Shown here: piece after piece, positions 1 to 8,217 of the stretch | How the letters are laid out: every line of letters begins with the position of its first letter | How positions within the stretch are numbered: the stretch's first letter is position 1 | Origin: Clostridium luticellarii | GTDB taxonomy: Bacteria; Bacillota; Clostridia; Clostridiales; Clostridiaceae | Length of the DNA: 40,233 nt | Direction of reading: 5' to 3' | Assembly: GCF_002995845.1 (NCBI RefSeq) | Contig: NZ_PVXP01000027.1 | Location: 1-40,233, forward strand | Notes under the pieces: model-generated | Told to the model about the DNA's origin: nothing | The model's input: the letters and a program-made list of their open reading frames with translations, nothing else | Databases searched by the model: none | Position numbers and translations under genes: made by a program

Positions 1-310
1 TTATTGCTTAATTTAATACCTATATTAACTAATTTAATTTGTATTTTTTATATCTATTTATGTACTTTTTTTACATTTTACTCTGAATTTCATCTTAATT
101 CTATTTGATAAATTCGTATTTAAGGTTATAATTATATATAGTTACAAGTTTTGCGGAAATTAAAATATTTTAATTCAACGGTTAAATATTTCATATGAAA
201 TTTATTGTTTGCAAAAAACACTTTTCAGAATATTTATACCAGAAATATCGCTCATCTACTTCTTTCATTACGATTTGTGCATGAGCAAAGTGAAAGGACT
301 GTGAGTTTAT
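1..310 (+). promoter_or_regulatory. Upstream region of the PocR sensor kinase gene
   Basis: Very AT-rich stretch with no gene. A perfect 14-base palindrome, ATTTCATATGAAAT, lies at 188-201 and could be an operator. Just downstream is a weak sigma-A-like promoter, TTGCAA (209-214), 16 bases, TATTTA (231-236). An AAAGGA ribosome binding site at 293-298 precedes the ATG at 311. No coding potential or terminator was recognised in the first 180 bases. Confidence 0.35.
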
Positions 311-1531
311 ATGTACAATATAGAGCAATATAAATTAGATGAAATCATAGATGCGAATTCGCTTCAGGATATACAGGACAAATATTCCAAACTGACTAAT
401 CTGTCTACTATAACTGTAGATAGACACGGCGTTCCCGTTATCAAGCCAAGTAATTTTTCGAAATACTGCAGCCTCATACGGACTTCCAAAGAAGGATACA
501 GGAGATGCATAACTTGTGATGCCATGGGAGGATTACAGTCTTCTAAATTGAAAAAGCCTATAATATATCGCTGTCATGCTGGACTTACAGATTTTTCTGC
601 TCCTATAGTTGTGAACGATATTCACTTTGGATCAATGCTTTGTGGACAAGTGATTGTAAAAGAAAATAATACCAGGGATTCAATTGATCTGGAAAAAATT
701 TCTAGCGAACTATATCTTCCACTGGATAAATTAAAATCTGCTTTAAACGAGATAAATATTGTAGAATATGAAAAAGTTAAGAATTCAGCTGATTTTATGT
801 ATATGTTTGCCAATCTCATTGCCAAAATGGGAGTTGCAAATATTGCTCATTCTAAACTGCTGGAGGAAACAAAGGAAAAAATGAAATTTCAACAGCTGGC
901 CAGAGATATTCAAATAAAATCCATTCAGGCTCAAATCAACCCTCATTTTTTATTTAACACCTTAAATACCATGGCTAGCATGTCACTTTTAGAAAATTCC
1001 AGCAACACTGTGGATCTCATATATGCATTATCTGACATATTGAGATATAGTTTAAGAAATTCTGACAAGATGGTAAACATATCTACAGAAATAAAAAATA
1101 TAGAAAAATATCTGTACATTCAAAATGTAAGATTTAGGGACAAGCTAGATTATAAAATAGATGTTTCATCCGATGTAATGGATTGTAAAATTCCGGCCAT
1201 GACTCTTCAGCCTATAATAGAAAACGCAGTGATTCACGGTATAGAGCCCAAAAAACAGCCGGGAAAAGTGAGCATAATTTCTAAAATTGTATCTGAAAAA
1301 TATATAGCTTTTAAAATTGAGGATAATGGAGTTGGAATGAATCCCGAAAAATTGCAGTCACTTAAAGATAAAATAAATTCTTCAGGTGAAGACGATTCAA
1401 ATATAAATATAGGAATCCAGATAGTTCAGGACAGGATAAAATACTATTTTGGCTCCCAGTATGGAATCGACATTAAAAGTTCCCCCAATGAAGGAACAAC
1501 AGTTTACATTAAAATTCCGCTAGTTTTTTAA
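311..1531 (+). CDS. PocR-domain sensor histidine kinase (LytS/YesM type)
   Basis: A 406-residue sensor kinase. Residues about 10-175 form a PocR-type ligand-binding domain with conserved cysteines (C53, C66, C69, C88, C111). Residues about 195-400 are a LytS/YesM-type kinase core: the motif QAQINPHFLFNTLN places the phospho-accepting histidine at H212, followed by an N-box (PIIENAVIHG) and a DNGVGM ATP-binding motif. No transmembrane segment is seen, so it probably senses a cytoplasmic ligand. PocR domains are known from regulators of propanediol and corrinoid-linked metabolism; the ligand here is unknown. The gene lies 24 bases upstream of its likely partner response regulator, so the two should be one operon. 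Start ATG at 311 is supported by an AAAGGA site. Function as a two-component sensor is secure; the stimulus is not. Confidence 0.88.
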   Translation: MYNIEQYKLDEIIDANSLQDIQDKYSKLTNLSTITVDRHGVPVIKPSNFSKYCSLIRTSKEGYRRCITCDAMGGLQSSKLKKPIIYRCHAGLTDFSAPIVVNDIHFGSMLCGQVIVKENNTRDSIDLEKISSELYLPLDKLKSALNEINIVEYEKVKNSADFMYMFANLIAKMGVANIAHSKLLEETKEKMKFQQLARDIQIKSIQAQINPHFLFNTLNTMASMSLLENSSNTVDLIYALSDILRYSLRNSDKMVNISTEIKNIEKYLYIQNVRFRDKLDYKIDVSSDVMDCKIPAMTLQPIIENAVIHGIEPKKQPGKVSIISKIVSEKYIAFKIEDNGVGMNPEKLQSLKDKINSSGEDDSNINIGIQIVQDRIKYYFGSQYGIDIKSSPNEGTTVYIKIPLVF

Positions 1532-1555
1532 AATTTGCTGGAGGTGATTATATAA

Positions 1556-3112
1556 GTGTATAAATTGTTAATTGCAGATGACGAAACATTAGAACGACAA
1601 GCCATGAGGCTTGTAATAGGAAGAGCTTTTAAAAATTTGAGTATTGTTGAAGATGCAAAGACCGGAGATGAAGCTGTACTGCTGGCAAAAAAATATAGCC
1701 CTCATATAATCATAATGGATATTAAAATGCCTGAAAAAAATGGACTTGAAGCCCAGAGGGAAATATCTAAATTCCTTCCAGATGTAAAAACTATTATTCT
1801 TACAGCTTACGATGATTTTAATTTTGCTCAAAATGCCATTAAACTCGGAGTAAAAGATTATATTTTGAAACCTGCAAAACCTTCTGAATTGGAAGATTCA
1901 ATAAATAAAATTCTGCCTTTGCTTGATACCAGGGAAAAAAATTATTCAAATTTAGGTAATAACAAAATGGATTCTAATAAAAATGCAATTTATACTGCCA
2001 TAGAGTTTATAAATAAAAACTTTAACAAAAATATAAATTTAGAGTCCACTGCTGAACAAGTTCACCTAAGTCCCCAGTACTTCAGCAGATATTTCAAATA
2101 CAATACGGGGATAAATTTTATAGATTACCTATCTAAAATTCGTTTGAAAGAATCAAAACGGCTTTTAATTGATACGGACAAGAGTATAAGCAGCATAGCT
2201 CTTTGCGTAGGATATATAGATCCTGCATATTTCAGTAAGGTTTTTACCAAATATGAAGGACTGTCTCCAAATAAATATAGATCTGTCAAAAAGAAGCTCC
2301 ACCTGAATTCTGTTTACATGAATTTAGATGAAGTTCACGAAAAAACTTCTCATGTGTACAAAATTGAAAACTTGGCAAGAGAAGTTAAAGAGTTTACACT
2401 TAATTCATCCTGTAATAGAATTCCAGAATTAAACAATGCGAGAATTTTTGATGCACCTTTAGTAGGGATTGCCAAGGCAAGTGATCCATTATTTTCGAAA
2501 TTAAAAGAAACTGCAGTAATAGGTCCAAATCACTTGAGCCCGATAGAATGGATACCGGAGGCCAAATCTGTTATATCCTATTTTCTGCCATTTTCATCAG
2601 TTATGAGAAATTTACTCAAAAATGAAAAATCCACTTCTTCAATGAAATGGATTTATGAAAAAATTGAAAATGCTTCTTTTAACAAGGTGCTTTGTAAATT
2701 CACATCAGAGAAAATAGATGAAATGGGCGGTATTTCAGTTATTCCTTCCATAAGTCCAAGATTTAAGGTTATAAATTATAAAAGCAATTGGTCGGAAAAA
2801 CATATAGCATTTGTATGTGGACTTGGAACACTCAGTTTAAGCAGATCCCTTATCACTAAACGGGGATGTGCAGGAAGACTTGGAAGTATAATTGTAAGTA
2901 TACCTTATAAAGCCACCAAAAGAGTTTATACTGGAATTTACGATTATTGTAATTCCTGCAGAAGTTGTATTGATACATGTCCTTTCCATGCTATTAACAA
3001 GTACAGTGAAAAAAACAACTGCTGTAAAGACTTCCTCTGTCAAAGATGTGAGCTTTCGCTGCCCTGCGAGTATAAAATACCTTTAGAGATCAAAAGAAAA
3101 ATAGCAAAATAA
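1556..3112 (+). CDS. Response regulator: receiver + AraC HTH + QueG-like 4Fe-4S domain
   Basis: A 518-residue three-part regulator. Residues 1-120 are a CheY-like receiver (acidic pair D8/D9, phospho-acceptor D55, KP motif near 105). Residues about 144-243 are an AraC/XylS double helix-turn-helix. Residues about 265-518 resemble the C-terminal half of QueG/epoxyqueuosine-reductase-like proteins: a SEKHIAFVCGLGTLSLS segment, then CxxCxxCxxxCP (C465, C468, C471, C475) and a second cysteine group (C489, C490, C495, C498, C504), enough for two iron-sulfur clusters. Start is GTG at 1556, with an excellent GGAGGTGAT site 7 bases upstream; nothing else fits. It is probably phosphorylated by the upstream PocR kinase. 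The iron-sulfur module could add redox sensing or an enzymatic activity; which one is inference. Typical AraC-type response regulators stop after the helix-turn-helix, so the fusion is unusual. Confidence 0.85.
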   Translation: MYKLLIADDETLERQAMRLVIGRAFKNLSIVEDAKTGDEAVLLAKKYSPHIIIMDIKMPEKNGLEAQREISKFLPDVKTIILTAYDDFNFAQNAIKLGVKDYILKPAKPSELEDSINKILPLLDTREKNYSNLGNNKMDSNKNAIYTAIEFINKNFNKNINLESTAEQVHLSPQYFSRYFKYNTGINFIDYLSKIRLKESKRLLIDTDKSISSIALCVGYIDPAYFSKVFTKYEGLSPNKYRSVKKKLHLNSVYMNLDEVHEKTSHVYKIENLAREVKEFTLNSSCNRIPELNNARIFDAPLVGIAKASDPLFSKLKETAVIGPNHLSPIEWIPEAKSVISYFLPFSSVMRNLLKNEKSTSSMKWIYEKIENASFNKVLCKFTSEKIDEMGGISVIPSISPRFKVINYKSNWSEKHIAFVCGLGTLSLSRSLITKRGCAGRLGSIIVSIPYKATKRVYTGIYDYCNSCRSCIDTCPFHAINKYSEKNNCCKDFLCQRCELSLPCEYKIPLEIKRKIAK

Positions 3113-3129
3113 CTGCAGTAAAAGGATGC

Positions 3130-3165
3130 ACTGCTCACATGAAATTTCATGTGAGCAGTTTTCAT
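3130..3165 (+). terminator. Rho-independent terminator after the two-component operon
   Basis: A perfect 30-base palindrome (3130-3159, stem CTGCTCACATGAAA and its complement) is followed by TTTT on the plus strand. It sits between convergent genes, so it may also stop minus-strand transcripts, although the T-run on that side is poor. Confidence 0.85.
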
Positions 3166-4571
3166 TATTCGCTATGATACAAACTCAAATCTATGCCATA
3201 CCTGTCTATCTTTCTGTATACAGTGGCTTTGCCTATCTTCAACAATTCAGACACCTTCATTACATTACCGCTGCAGTACTCAAGGGCATCCCTGATACAC
3301 TGCTCTTCCACAGTCTCCATAGGCAGAATTTTTTTGACAGAACTCTGATCCAACCTCGTTTCATTTCTGTGGTTTCTCTCCATAAAATATTTTTCAGTTA
3401 TCATATTTCCTTCACAGAGATAGTAGGATCTCTCCACTATATTCCTAAGCTCCCTTATATTTCCTTCAAAACTGTGCTGATTCAATTTTTGTACATATGA
3501 GGAATCTATGTACTTGGGTTCCGACGGGTTTTTAATATTCAATCTATTTACAAAATACTGCGCCAGAAGTTCTATATCCTGCCTCCTATCCTTCAATGGC
3601 AGAAGATGAATGTTCATCACATTCAATCTATAATACAGATCACTTCTAAAATTCTTATTTGCTATTTCATCCTTTAGTATCCTGTTTGTGGCTGCTATCA
3701 CTCTTACATCAATTGGCTTTTCATAATTTCCTCCAACTCTCACTATTTTAAGATTATCCAGTACTCTCAAAAGTTTGGACTGAACATCCAGTGGGAGCTC
3801 ACCTATCTCATCCAGAAATATGGTTCCTCCTTCCGCCAGTTCAAATTTACCAGGATTTCCTCCTTTTGATGCTCCTGTAAAAGCTCCTTTTTCATATCCA
3901 AATAGCTCACTTTCTACCAGTTCCCTTGGTATTGCAGCACAGTTCACAGCTACAAAAGGCCCCCTGCTTCTACTGCTGTAATTATGAATGGATTGTGCAA
4001 ATACTTCTTTTCCCGTGCCGCTTTTCCCTTCAATAAGCACATTGCAATTTGTTTTAGCTGCCTTTTTGGCAAGTCTTATAATAGCTTTCACATTTTCACT
4101 CCCGGTAATTACGTCGTCAAACGTAAAGGATGCCTTATACCCCACTACATTGTTTACCATTTTATGAAGATTTCTCGTATCTCTGATGGCAACTACCAGT
4201 CCTATTATCCTTCCCCTCAATTTTACAGGCACTAAATTTATAACACATCTTATCCTTGTCCCATTTATATGGAAGCTGCAATCCTGTGAAAACTTACTCT
4301 CTCCTGTAAGCATAACGGACTGAAGAACATCTTCCCGCAATATTTCATTTAGATAAGTTGTATATATAGTTTCCTCTTTTATACCCAGTATTTTAACAGC
4401 CATGATATTCACTTTTCTTATAAAAAGATTTTCATCTGTGATTATAAGTCCGTCATAACAGCAGTCAAATATGGCCTGAAGTATAAAAGAGGATATATCA
4501 TATTCCAATATACTATCCATATCAATTCTGCACATACTGCTCTCTTCCTCAATAATATCCCTGTACTCCAT
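3165..4571 (-). CDS. PAS/AAA+/Fis sigma-54-dependent transcriptional activator
   Basis: A 468-residue enhancer-binding protein. Residues about 28-140 look like a PAS sensor domain. The AAA+ domain carries Walker A GKSGTGKE (182-189), the sigma-54 contact loop GAFTGA (229-234) and Walker B IFLDE (D254, E255). A Fis-type helix-turn-helix lies at about 433-460. The intact GAFTGA loop means it should remodel the sigma-54 holoenzyme. ATG at 4571 follows a GGGGGA site. Its only visible partner is the -24/-12 promoter at 4755-4770, read in the opposite direction on the other side of a long inverted repeat; this arrangement is typical of an activator and its divergent target. The PAS ligand is unknown. 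There is no receiver domain, so control is by ligand or redox state and not by phosphorylation. Confidence 0.9.
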   Translation of the reverse strand: MEYRDIIEEESSMCRIDMDSILEYDISSFILQAIFDCCYDGLIITDENLFIRKVNIMAVKILGIKEETIYTTYLNEILREDVLQSVMLTGESKFSQDCSFHINGTRIRCVINLVPVKLRGRIIGLVVAIRDTRNLHKMVNNVVGYKASFTFDDVITGSENVKAIIRLAKKAAKTNCNVLIEGKSGTGKEVFAQSIHNYSSRSRGPFVAVNCAAIPRELVESELFGYEKGAFTGASKGGNPGKFELAEGGTIFLDEIGELPLDVQSKLLRVLDNLKIVRVGGNYEKPIDVRVIAATNRILKDEIANKNFRSDLYYRLNVMNIHLLPLKDRRQDIELLAQYFVNRLNIKNPSEPKYIDSSYVQKLNQHSFEGNIRELRNIVERSYYLCEGNMITEKYFMERNHRNETRLDQSSVKKILPMETVEEQCIRDALEYCSGNVMKVSELLKIGKATVYRKIDRYGIDLSLYHSE

Positions 4572-4605
4572 AATTTTGTCCCCCTTTGTACAGTGAATTC
4601 GTATT

Positions 4606-4640
4606 CAATTAAATTATATCATATCCCAATATTTAAAAAA
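4606..4640 (-). promoter_or_regulatory. Probable sigma-A promoter of the sigma-54 activator gene
   Basis: On the minus strand an extended -10 element (TGA then TATAAT, plus-strand 4613-4618) lies upstream of the activator gene; the -35 is only a T-run about 17 bases further upstream. The predicted start is near 4606, giving a leader of about 35 bases. Confidence 0.45.
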
Positions 4641-4670
4641 AGAAAAACAGTATCAATATGATAATTATTT

Positions 4671-4721
4671 TTATAATATCTCATAATGATACTATTTCTT
4701 TATCGTTATGAGATATTATAA
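4671..4721. promoter_or_regulatory. Long inverted repeat, probable enhancer/operator of the sigma-54 activator
   Basis: Two 21-base arms (4671-4691 and 4701-4721, core ATATCTCATAA / TTATGAGATAT) are inverted with one mismatch and a 9-base spacer. The repeat centre is about 60 bases upstream of the -24 element at 4756. A smaller dyad, TATCAATATGATA, lies at 4651-4663. The position between the activator gene and a -24/-12 promoter suggests an upstream activating sequence; the assignment is inference. Confidence 0.6.
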
Positions 4722-4754
4722 ATTTTCAATATGCATATCTCTTCATATTACATA

Positions 4755-4770
4755 TGGCACGAAAATTGCT
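4755..4770 (+). promoter_or_regulatory. Sigma-54 (-24/-12) promoter
   Basis: TGGCACG, four bases, TTGCT matches the sigma-54 consensus at every conserved position, with GG at 4756-4757, ten bases, and GC at 4768-4769. It points right, away from the activator gene, with a start expected near 4780. No protein gene follows on this strand: a terminator comes after about 100 bases and then the 3' end of hytE2 on the opposite strand. Confidence 0.85.
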
Positions 4771-4779
4771 CATAAATAT

Positions 4780-4890
4780 TATTGAATATATGTTTGAAAA
4801 ACATTTTAATAGTTTCAAACCTAAAAACTTAAAGAACCTAATAAACCACAAAAGTACAGTCTGCCGCTGTACTTTTGTGGTTTACTATAT
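4780..4890 (+). ncRNA. Putative sigma-54-dependent small RNA
   Basis: From the start expected for the promoter at 4755-4770 to the strong hairpin at 4842-4884 the transcript would be about 105-110 bases. It contains an 8-bp hairpin (GTTTGAAA 4792-4799 with TTTCAAAC 4813-4820), an unstructured linker (4821-4841) and an 18-bp terminator hairpin. An ATG at 4790 opens a frame, but it has no ribosome binding site and runs through the terminator into antisense of hytE2, so it is not taken as a gene. The RNA's 3' end faces the 3' end of the hydrogenase operon. I do not recognise it as a known RNA family. The alternative is an orphan promoter whose original operon was lost by rearrangement. Confidence 0.5.
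4842..4884. terminator. Shared hairpin between the small RNA and the hydrogenase operon
   Basis: Arms 4842-4859 and 4867-4884 form a perfect 18-bp stem with a 7-base loop. Each side ends in GGTTTA and then AT-rich sequence, so it can work in both directions: for the plus-strand RNA and for the hyt mRNA, whose last codon is about 20 bases away. Neither side has a long T-run. Confidence 0.7.
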
Positions 4891-4903
4891 TATTTTCTGT
4901 CAA

Positions 4904-5437
4904 TCATACACATTTCTTTTCATCTTCATAAGTTACCAATTTAAGAGCTTTTGTTGGACATACTTCTATGCAAACAGGGCCCTCCTCCCGATCTACACAT
5001 AGATCACATTTATCAGCCACCGTTTTCCATTTTAAATCCACTACATTCCCGCTGTTTTTTACAGTTTTTAAATTCTGCTGAAAAATTTTCTGATTATCAT
5101 TATACTGATCGATCAATTCTATGGCTCCATAGGGGCAGACTACCATACAGCTTTTACACCCTATACATAGATTTTTATTTATATACACACATCCATTTTC
5201 ATTTTCAATGGCTTTTACAGGACAAACGGTCGCACAGGGAGAATCATCACACTGCCTGCATTGTACTGGAGCACTTACCTCTGCCATTTTAACCACATTG
5301 AGTCTTGGATTAAAATTGATATTCTCAATATCCGTATGAAAAAAATCTTCTCCCGAATGTTCAATAGCACAAGCTGCCATACAGGTTCTGCAGCCTATGC
5401 ATTTATTGGGATCTGCTATTACAAAACTATTTTGCAC
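4904..5437 (-). CDS. hytE2: HytE2-like 4Fe-4S ferredoxin subunit of the hydrogenase complex
   Basis: A 177-residue polyferredoxin of the CooF/HycB/HydN class, with four cysteine groups suited to four [4Fe-4S] clusters: CIGCRTCMAAC near the N-terminus, CRQCDDSPCATVCP, CIGCKSCMVVCP, and a final group built around CDLC and CIEVCP. It should carry electrons within the NADP- and ferredoxin-dependent Hyt complex. The start chosen is GTG at 5437, with an AGAAGGTGG site 7 bases upstream; this gives an N-terminus (VQNSFVIADP) that aligns with the sister subunit HytE1, and overlaps the end of hytA by 11 bases, implying translational coupling. A longer in-frame reading from 5485 adds 16 residues inside hytA and is less likely. 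Last gene of the operon. Confidence 0.85.
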   Translation of the reverse strand: MQNSFVIADPNKCIGCRTCMAACAIEHSGEDFFHTDIENINFNPRLNVVKMAEVSAPVQCRQCDDSPCATVCPVKAIENENGCVYINKNLCIGCKSCMVVCPYGAIELIDQYNDNQKIFQQNLKTVKNSGNVVDLKWKTVADKCDLCVDREEGPVCIEVCPTKALKLVTYEDEKKCV

Positions 5438-6827
5438 TGCTGACCACCTTCTTTCTGCTCCTGTATTTGGTATGAAGCAATTCATGAGATTTATACCCCA
5501 GTGGTTCTTCCAGAAAATCCATATATACTTTTTTTATTGCAGGATTTTCATGGGATTTTCTAATAGCAAGACTGGAATCATGTATATACAGGCCTTCTTT
5601 TCTCCTGTTATAGGCCGTCTCCTTGTCCTCTTCAAATATAATTTTAGGCTGCCCTCCACCACTTATACATCCTTGAGGGCAGGTCATAACTTCTATAAAA
5701 TGAATATGGCATCTGCCGTTTTTTACACTCTCCAGAACTTCTTTTACATACTTTAATCCAGAAACTACTGCCACTTTCAATCTGAAATCTCCCAGATCCA
5801 CCTGTGCCACTCTGAATCCCTCTCCACCTCTCACCATGGTTAGATCTATCTTTGGTATGGGTTTCCTTGTATATAATTCATATCCTGTTCTGAGTGCTGC
5901 TTCCATAACACCGCCGGTAGAACCAAATATAGTCCCTGCTCCAGTATATGTTCCAAGCGGAGCATCAAATTCTTCTTCCTTTAGACTATTAAAATCAATA
6001 CGGGCATCCTTTATCAGGTAAGCCAATTCTCTCGTAGTTATGGACACATCTACATCTCTATATCCACTATCCTGCATCTCCTCCCTTTCACACTCAAACT
6101 CCTTGCAGGTACATGGCATCACAGATACGCTGTACATCTTAGCCGGATTTACTTTATCCACTTGAGCTCCATAGGTTTTAAAAATGGTACCGGCCATCTG
6201 CTGAGGTGATTTACAGGTTGAAAGGTGAGGAATAAGCTCTGGATAAGCCTGTTCCACATATTTTACCCAGGCAGGACAGCAGGAAGTAAACATGGGAAGT
6301 ACCCCACCTTCTGTTATTCTCCTCAAAAGTTCACTGCCCTCTTCCATTATAGTGAGATCAGCTCCAAAATTAGTATCATATACTCTGTCAAATCCAAGTT
6401 TTCTAAGTGCTGCCGCCATTTTACCCGGGCTCAAAGTTCCAAGTGGCATTCCGAAATCCTCTCCCAGAGCAACTCTTACAGAAGGAGCACATTGTACAAT
6501 TTTAAAAACATCCCTGTTTTTTAATATATCTTTGATTTTTTTTACCTGACTTGTATTATATGCTGCAAAAAGAGGTTCATCTACATCTTCTAGCAGTCCT
6601 CTGTCAAACAACCTTTTACTCATAGGAGTGGGAACCTGATCATAGACAGATTCATAACCCTTACACATCTGGACACACTGTCCGCACATTATACATTTAT
6701 CTCTATTTATAGACTGTGGTTTGCCCTCTTCTCCTTCTATAGCATCCACTGGACAAACTTCTGCACATCTTCTGCAGCCTGTACATAATTCCTTATCTAT
6801 ATTTATGATAGGCGTACCGGTCAACAT
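5427..6827 (-). CDS. hytA: HytA-like catalytic subunit of electron-bifurcating [FeFe]-hydrogenase
   Basis: A 466-residue [FeFe]-hydrogenase that reduces protons or oxidises hydrogen at an H-cluster. N-terminal cysteines 15, 18, 21, 25 and 45, 48, 51, 55 bind two [4Fe-4S] clusters. All three H-cluster signatures are intact: L1 TSCCPAW (181-187), L2 MPCTCKEFE (237-245), L3 beginning EVMTCPQGC and ending GGGQP (379-394). The short N-terminus with two clusters, and the neighbours hytB, C, D, E1 and E2, match the multi-subunit NADP/ferredoxin-bifurcating type of acetogens, not the monomeric ferredoxin hydrogenase. The start taken is ATG at 6827, since an AAGGGG site lies 9 bases upstream; a TTG at 6851 also opens the frame but has no site. 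The cofactor (NADP versus NAD) is inferred from the family. Confidence 0.93.
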   Translation of the reverse strand: MLTGTPIINIDKELCTGCRRCAEVCPVDAIEGEEGKPQSINRDKCIMCGQCVQMCKGYESVYDQVPTPMSKRLFDRGLLEDVDEPLFAAYNTSQVKKIKDILKNRDVFKIVQCAPSVRVALGEDFGMPLGTLSPGKMAAALRKLGFDRVYDTNFGADLTIMEEGSELLRRITEGGVLPMFTSCCPAWVKYVEQAYPELIPHLSTCKSPQQMAGTIFKTYGAQVDKVNPAKMYSVSVMPCTCKEFECEREEMQDSGYRDVDVSITTRELAYLIKDARIDFNSLKEEEFDAPLGTYTGAGTIFGSTGGVMEAALRTGYELYTRKPIPKIDLTMVRGGEGFRVAQVDLGDFRLKVAVVSGLKYVKEVLESVKNGRCHIHFIEVMTCPQGCISGGGQPKIIFEEDKETAYNRRKEGLYIHDSSLAIRKSHENPAIKKVYMDFLEEPLGYKSHELLHTKYRSRKKVVSSAK

Positions 6828-6868
6828 ATCTAACATCCCCTTTTTATCCAATTTTTATAACAAATTCA

Positions 6869-7426
6869 TCAATCATTCCCGTTTACTTCCAATAATTCCA
6901 AAGCCGCCTTAACATTTCTATCATTCTTATTTTCCCTGGGATCCATTATTCTCAGTGCATCTTCCGGACACTCCTTTACACAGGCAGGATTTCCTCCTTC
7001 TTCTTTGCACAGATCACATTTATAGGCTGCCAGCCTCACCTTTACCTGAATTCCACCTGTAATTGTCTTACTTTCAATTCTAGGCAGCAAATCCACAGCT
7101 CCTACAGGGCAAACCAAAGTGCAAGTTCTACACCCTATGCATTTTTTTTCATCCACAACTATGCTTCCATTTTTTTCTACTATGGCCTCTGCAGGGCATG
7201 CATTTGCACAGGGTGCATCCTCGCAATGTCTGCACTGTATGGGCATTACAGTGCCTTTATTTTTTACTAAAAATCTTCTAGGCGTCACAATCCCGTTCAT
7301 GGTGCCAATGGTGTGCCCTTGATTGTTTTTATCCCTGTGTTTCGCAGCGCAGGCAATTTCACAAGCCCTGCATCCTATGCATTTTTCTGGATCCACTATT
7401 ACAAAAGAATTAAGATCTGCTTTCAT
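6869..7426 (-). CDS. hytE1: HytE1-like 4Fe-4S ferredoxin subunit of the hydrogenase complex
   Basis: A 185-residue polyferredoxin related to the product of 4904-5437, with the same order of four cysteine groups: CIGCRACEIAC, CRHCEDAPCANACP, CIGCRTCTLVCP, and CDLC with CVKECP. It is predicted to hold four [4Fe-4S] clusters and to move electrons between the H-cluster subunit and the flavin subunit. ATG at 7426 has an AGGTGG site 8 bases upstream. It sits between hytD and hytA in the operon. The two paralogues flank hytA, which is the gene order known for hyt clusters of acetogenic clostridia. It is cytoplasmic, with no signal peptide or membrane helix. Confidence 0.87.
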   Translation of the reverse strand: MKADLNSFVIVDPEKCIGCRACEIACAAKHRDKNNQGHTIGTMNGIVTPRRFLVKNKGTVMPIQCRHCEDAPCANACPAEAIVEKNGSIVVDEKKCIGCRTCTLVCPVGAVDLLPRIESKTITGGIQVKVRLAAYKCDLCKEEGGNPACVKECPEDALRIMDPRENKNDRNVKAALELLEVNGND

Positions 7427-7446
7427 TTAACATACCACCTTTCATC

Positions 7447-8202
7447 TTAAACACTTTCAAATACGTCTTTTATATCCTTGGCCGCAATCTTCTTTTTACA
7501 AGTACTGCATATTATTTTTTCAGGTTTGTCGATTCCAAGCCTTTTATAGGCATAATCAATATGTTCCTCCGTAGCAAAATACTCCCCGCACAGATCACAT
7601 TTGACCATATTGAATTTTTTACCCCAAATTTCTCTCTGTCCATCCCAATCCACTACTTTTATGGCATTTGTAGGGCACACATTTGCACAGGAAGCACATC
7701 CTATACATTTATCGGAAGGCTCCTCGTAAGGTGTGGATATTTTCTTGTATATTCCTCTGTTCACCGTAGATATTGCTCCAGTGCCCAGTTCATTGCACGC
7801 TTTTACACATAATCCGCACAGTATGCAATTTTCCTTTTCATCCAGCTTAAACCTTTTCACTCTTTTTTGTTCTACCTCAAAGGCTCTGGCCAATTCCGCC
7901 ACTTCTTTATTTTCAGGACATCTTGCCTGAAGAAGCATCACTATATTCTTTCTCATCCTTCTTATATTATATGAGTTGGTTATAACCTCCACTTCTTTGG
8001 TTATCGGAAATACACAGGAAGTTACAATTCTAGACCTTCCGCCTTCTATAAGCTCCACCAGGCAAAGTCTGCAGCTGGCAAGCCCTGGCAATGCATCACT
8101 GTGGCACAAGGTTGGTATATATATACCATTTCTTCTGGCCACCTGTAATATAAATTCTCCCCGTTCAGCTTCACATATTTTCCCATCTATTGTAATTTTC
8201 AT
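7447..8202 (-). CDS. hytD: HytD-like iron-sulfur subunit (NuoG N-terminal type)
   Basis: About 251 residues. The N-terminal 75 residues are a plant-type [2Fe-2S] domain (C33, C44, C47, C63), followed by a NuoG-type helical/cysteine linker, then two [4Fe-4S] motifs (CILCGLCVKAC and CIGCASCANVCP). The last 60 residues add two CxxC pairs (CDLC and CSTC) that could bind zinc or another cluster. It acts as an electron-transfer subunit beside the flavoprotein HytB. The start is uncertain: GTG at 8214 lies too close to the AAGGGG site, so ATG at 8202 (spacing about 11) is preferred. It lies 15 bases after the hytB stop and is clearly in the same operon. Confidence 0.85.
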   Translation of the reverse strand: MKITIDGKICEAERGEFILQVARRNGIYIPTLCHSDALPGLASCRLCLVELIEGGRSRIVTSCVFPITKEVEVITNSYNIRRMRKNIVMLLQARCPENKEVAELARAFEVEQKRVKRFKLDEKENCILCGLCVKACNELGTGAISTVNRGIYKKISTPYEEPSDKCIGCASCANVCPTNAIKVVDWDGQREIWGKKFNMVKCDLCGEYFATEEHIDYAYKRLGIDKPEKIICSTCKKKIAAKDIKDVFESV

Positions 8203-8217
8203 ATTTACTTTCACCCC

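Noticed and set aside
3126-3500. A 124-codon plus-strand frame after the response regulator gene
   Set aside because: It starts at the terminator and is antisense to the sigma-54 activator gene, with no family motif.
4754-5002. An 82-codon plus-strand frame starting in the sigma-54 promoter
   Set aside because: Its ATG lies inside the -24 element, it has no ribosome binding site, it runs through the terminator hairpin and becomes antisense to hytE2.
5438-5485. The N-terminal 16-residue extension of HytE2
   Set aside because: It lies wholly inside hytA, lacks a ribosome binding site, and the GTG start at 5437 aligns with HytE1.
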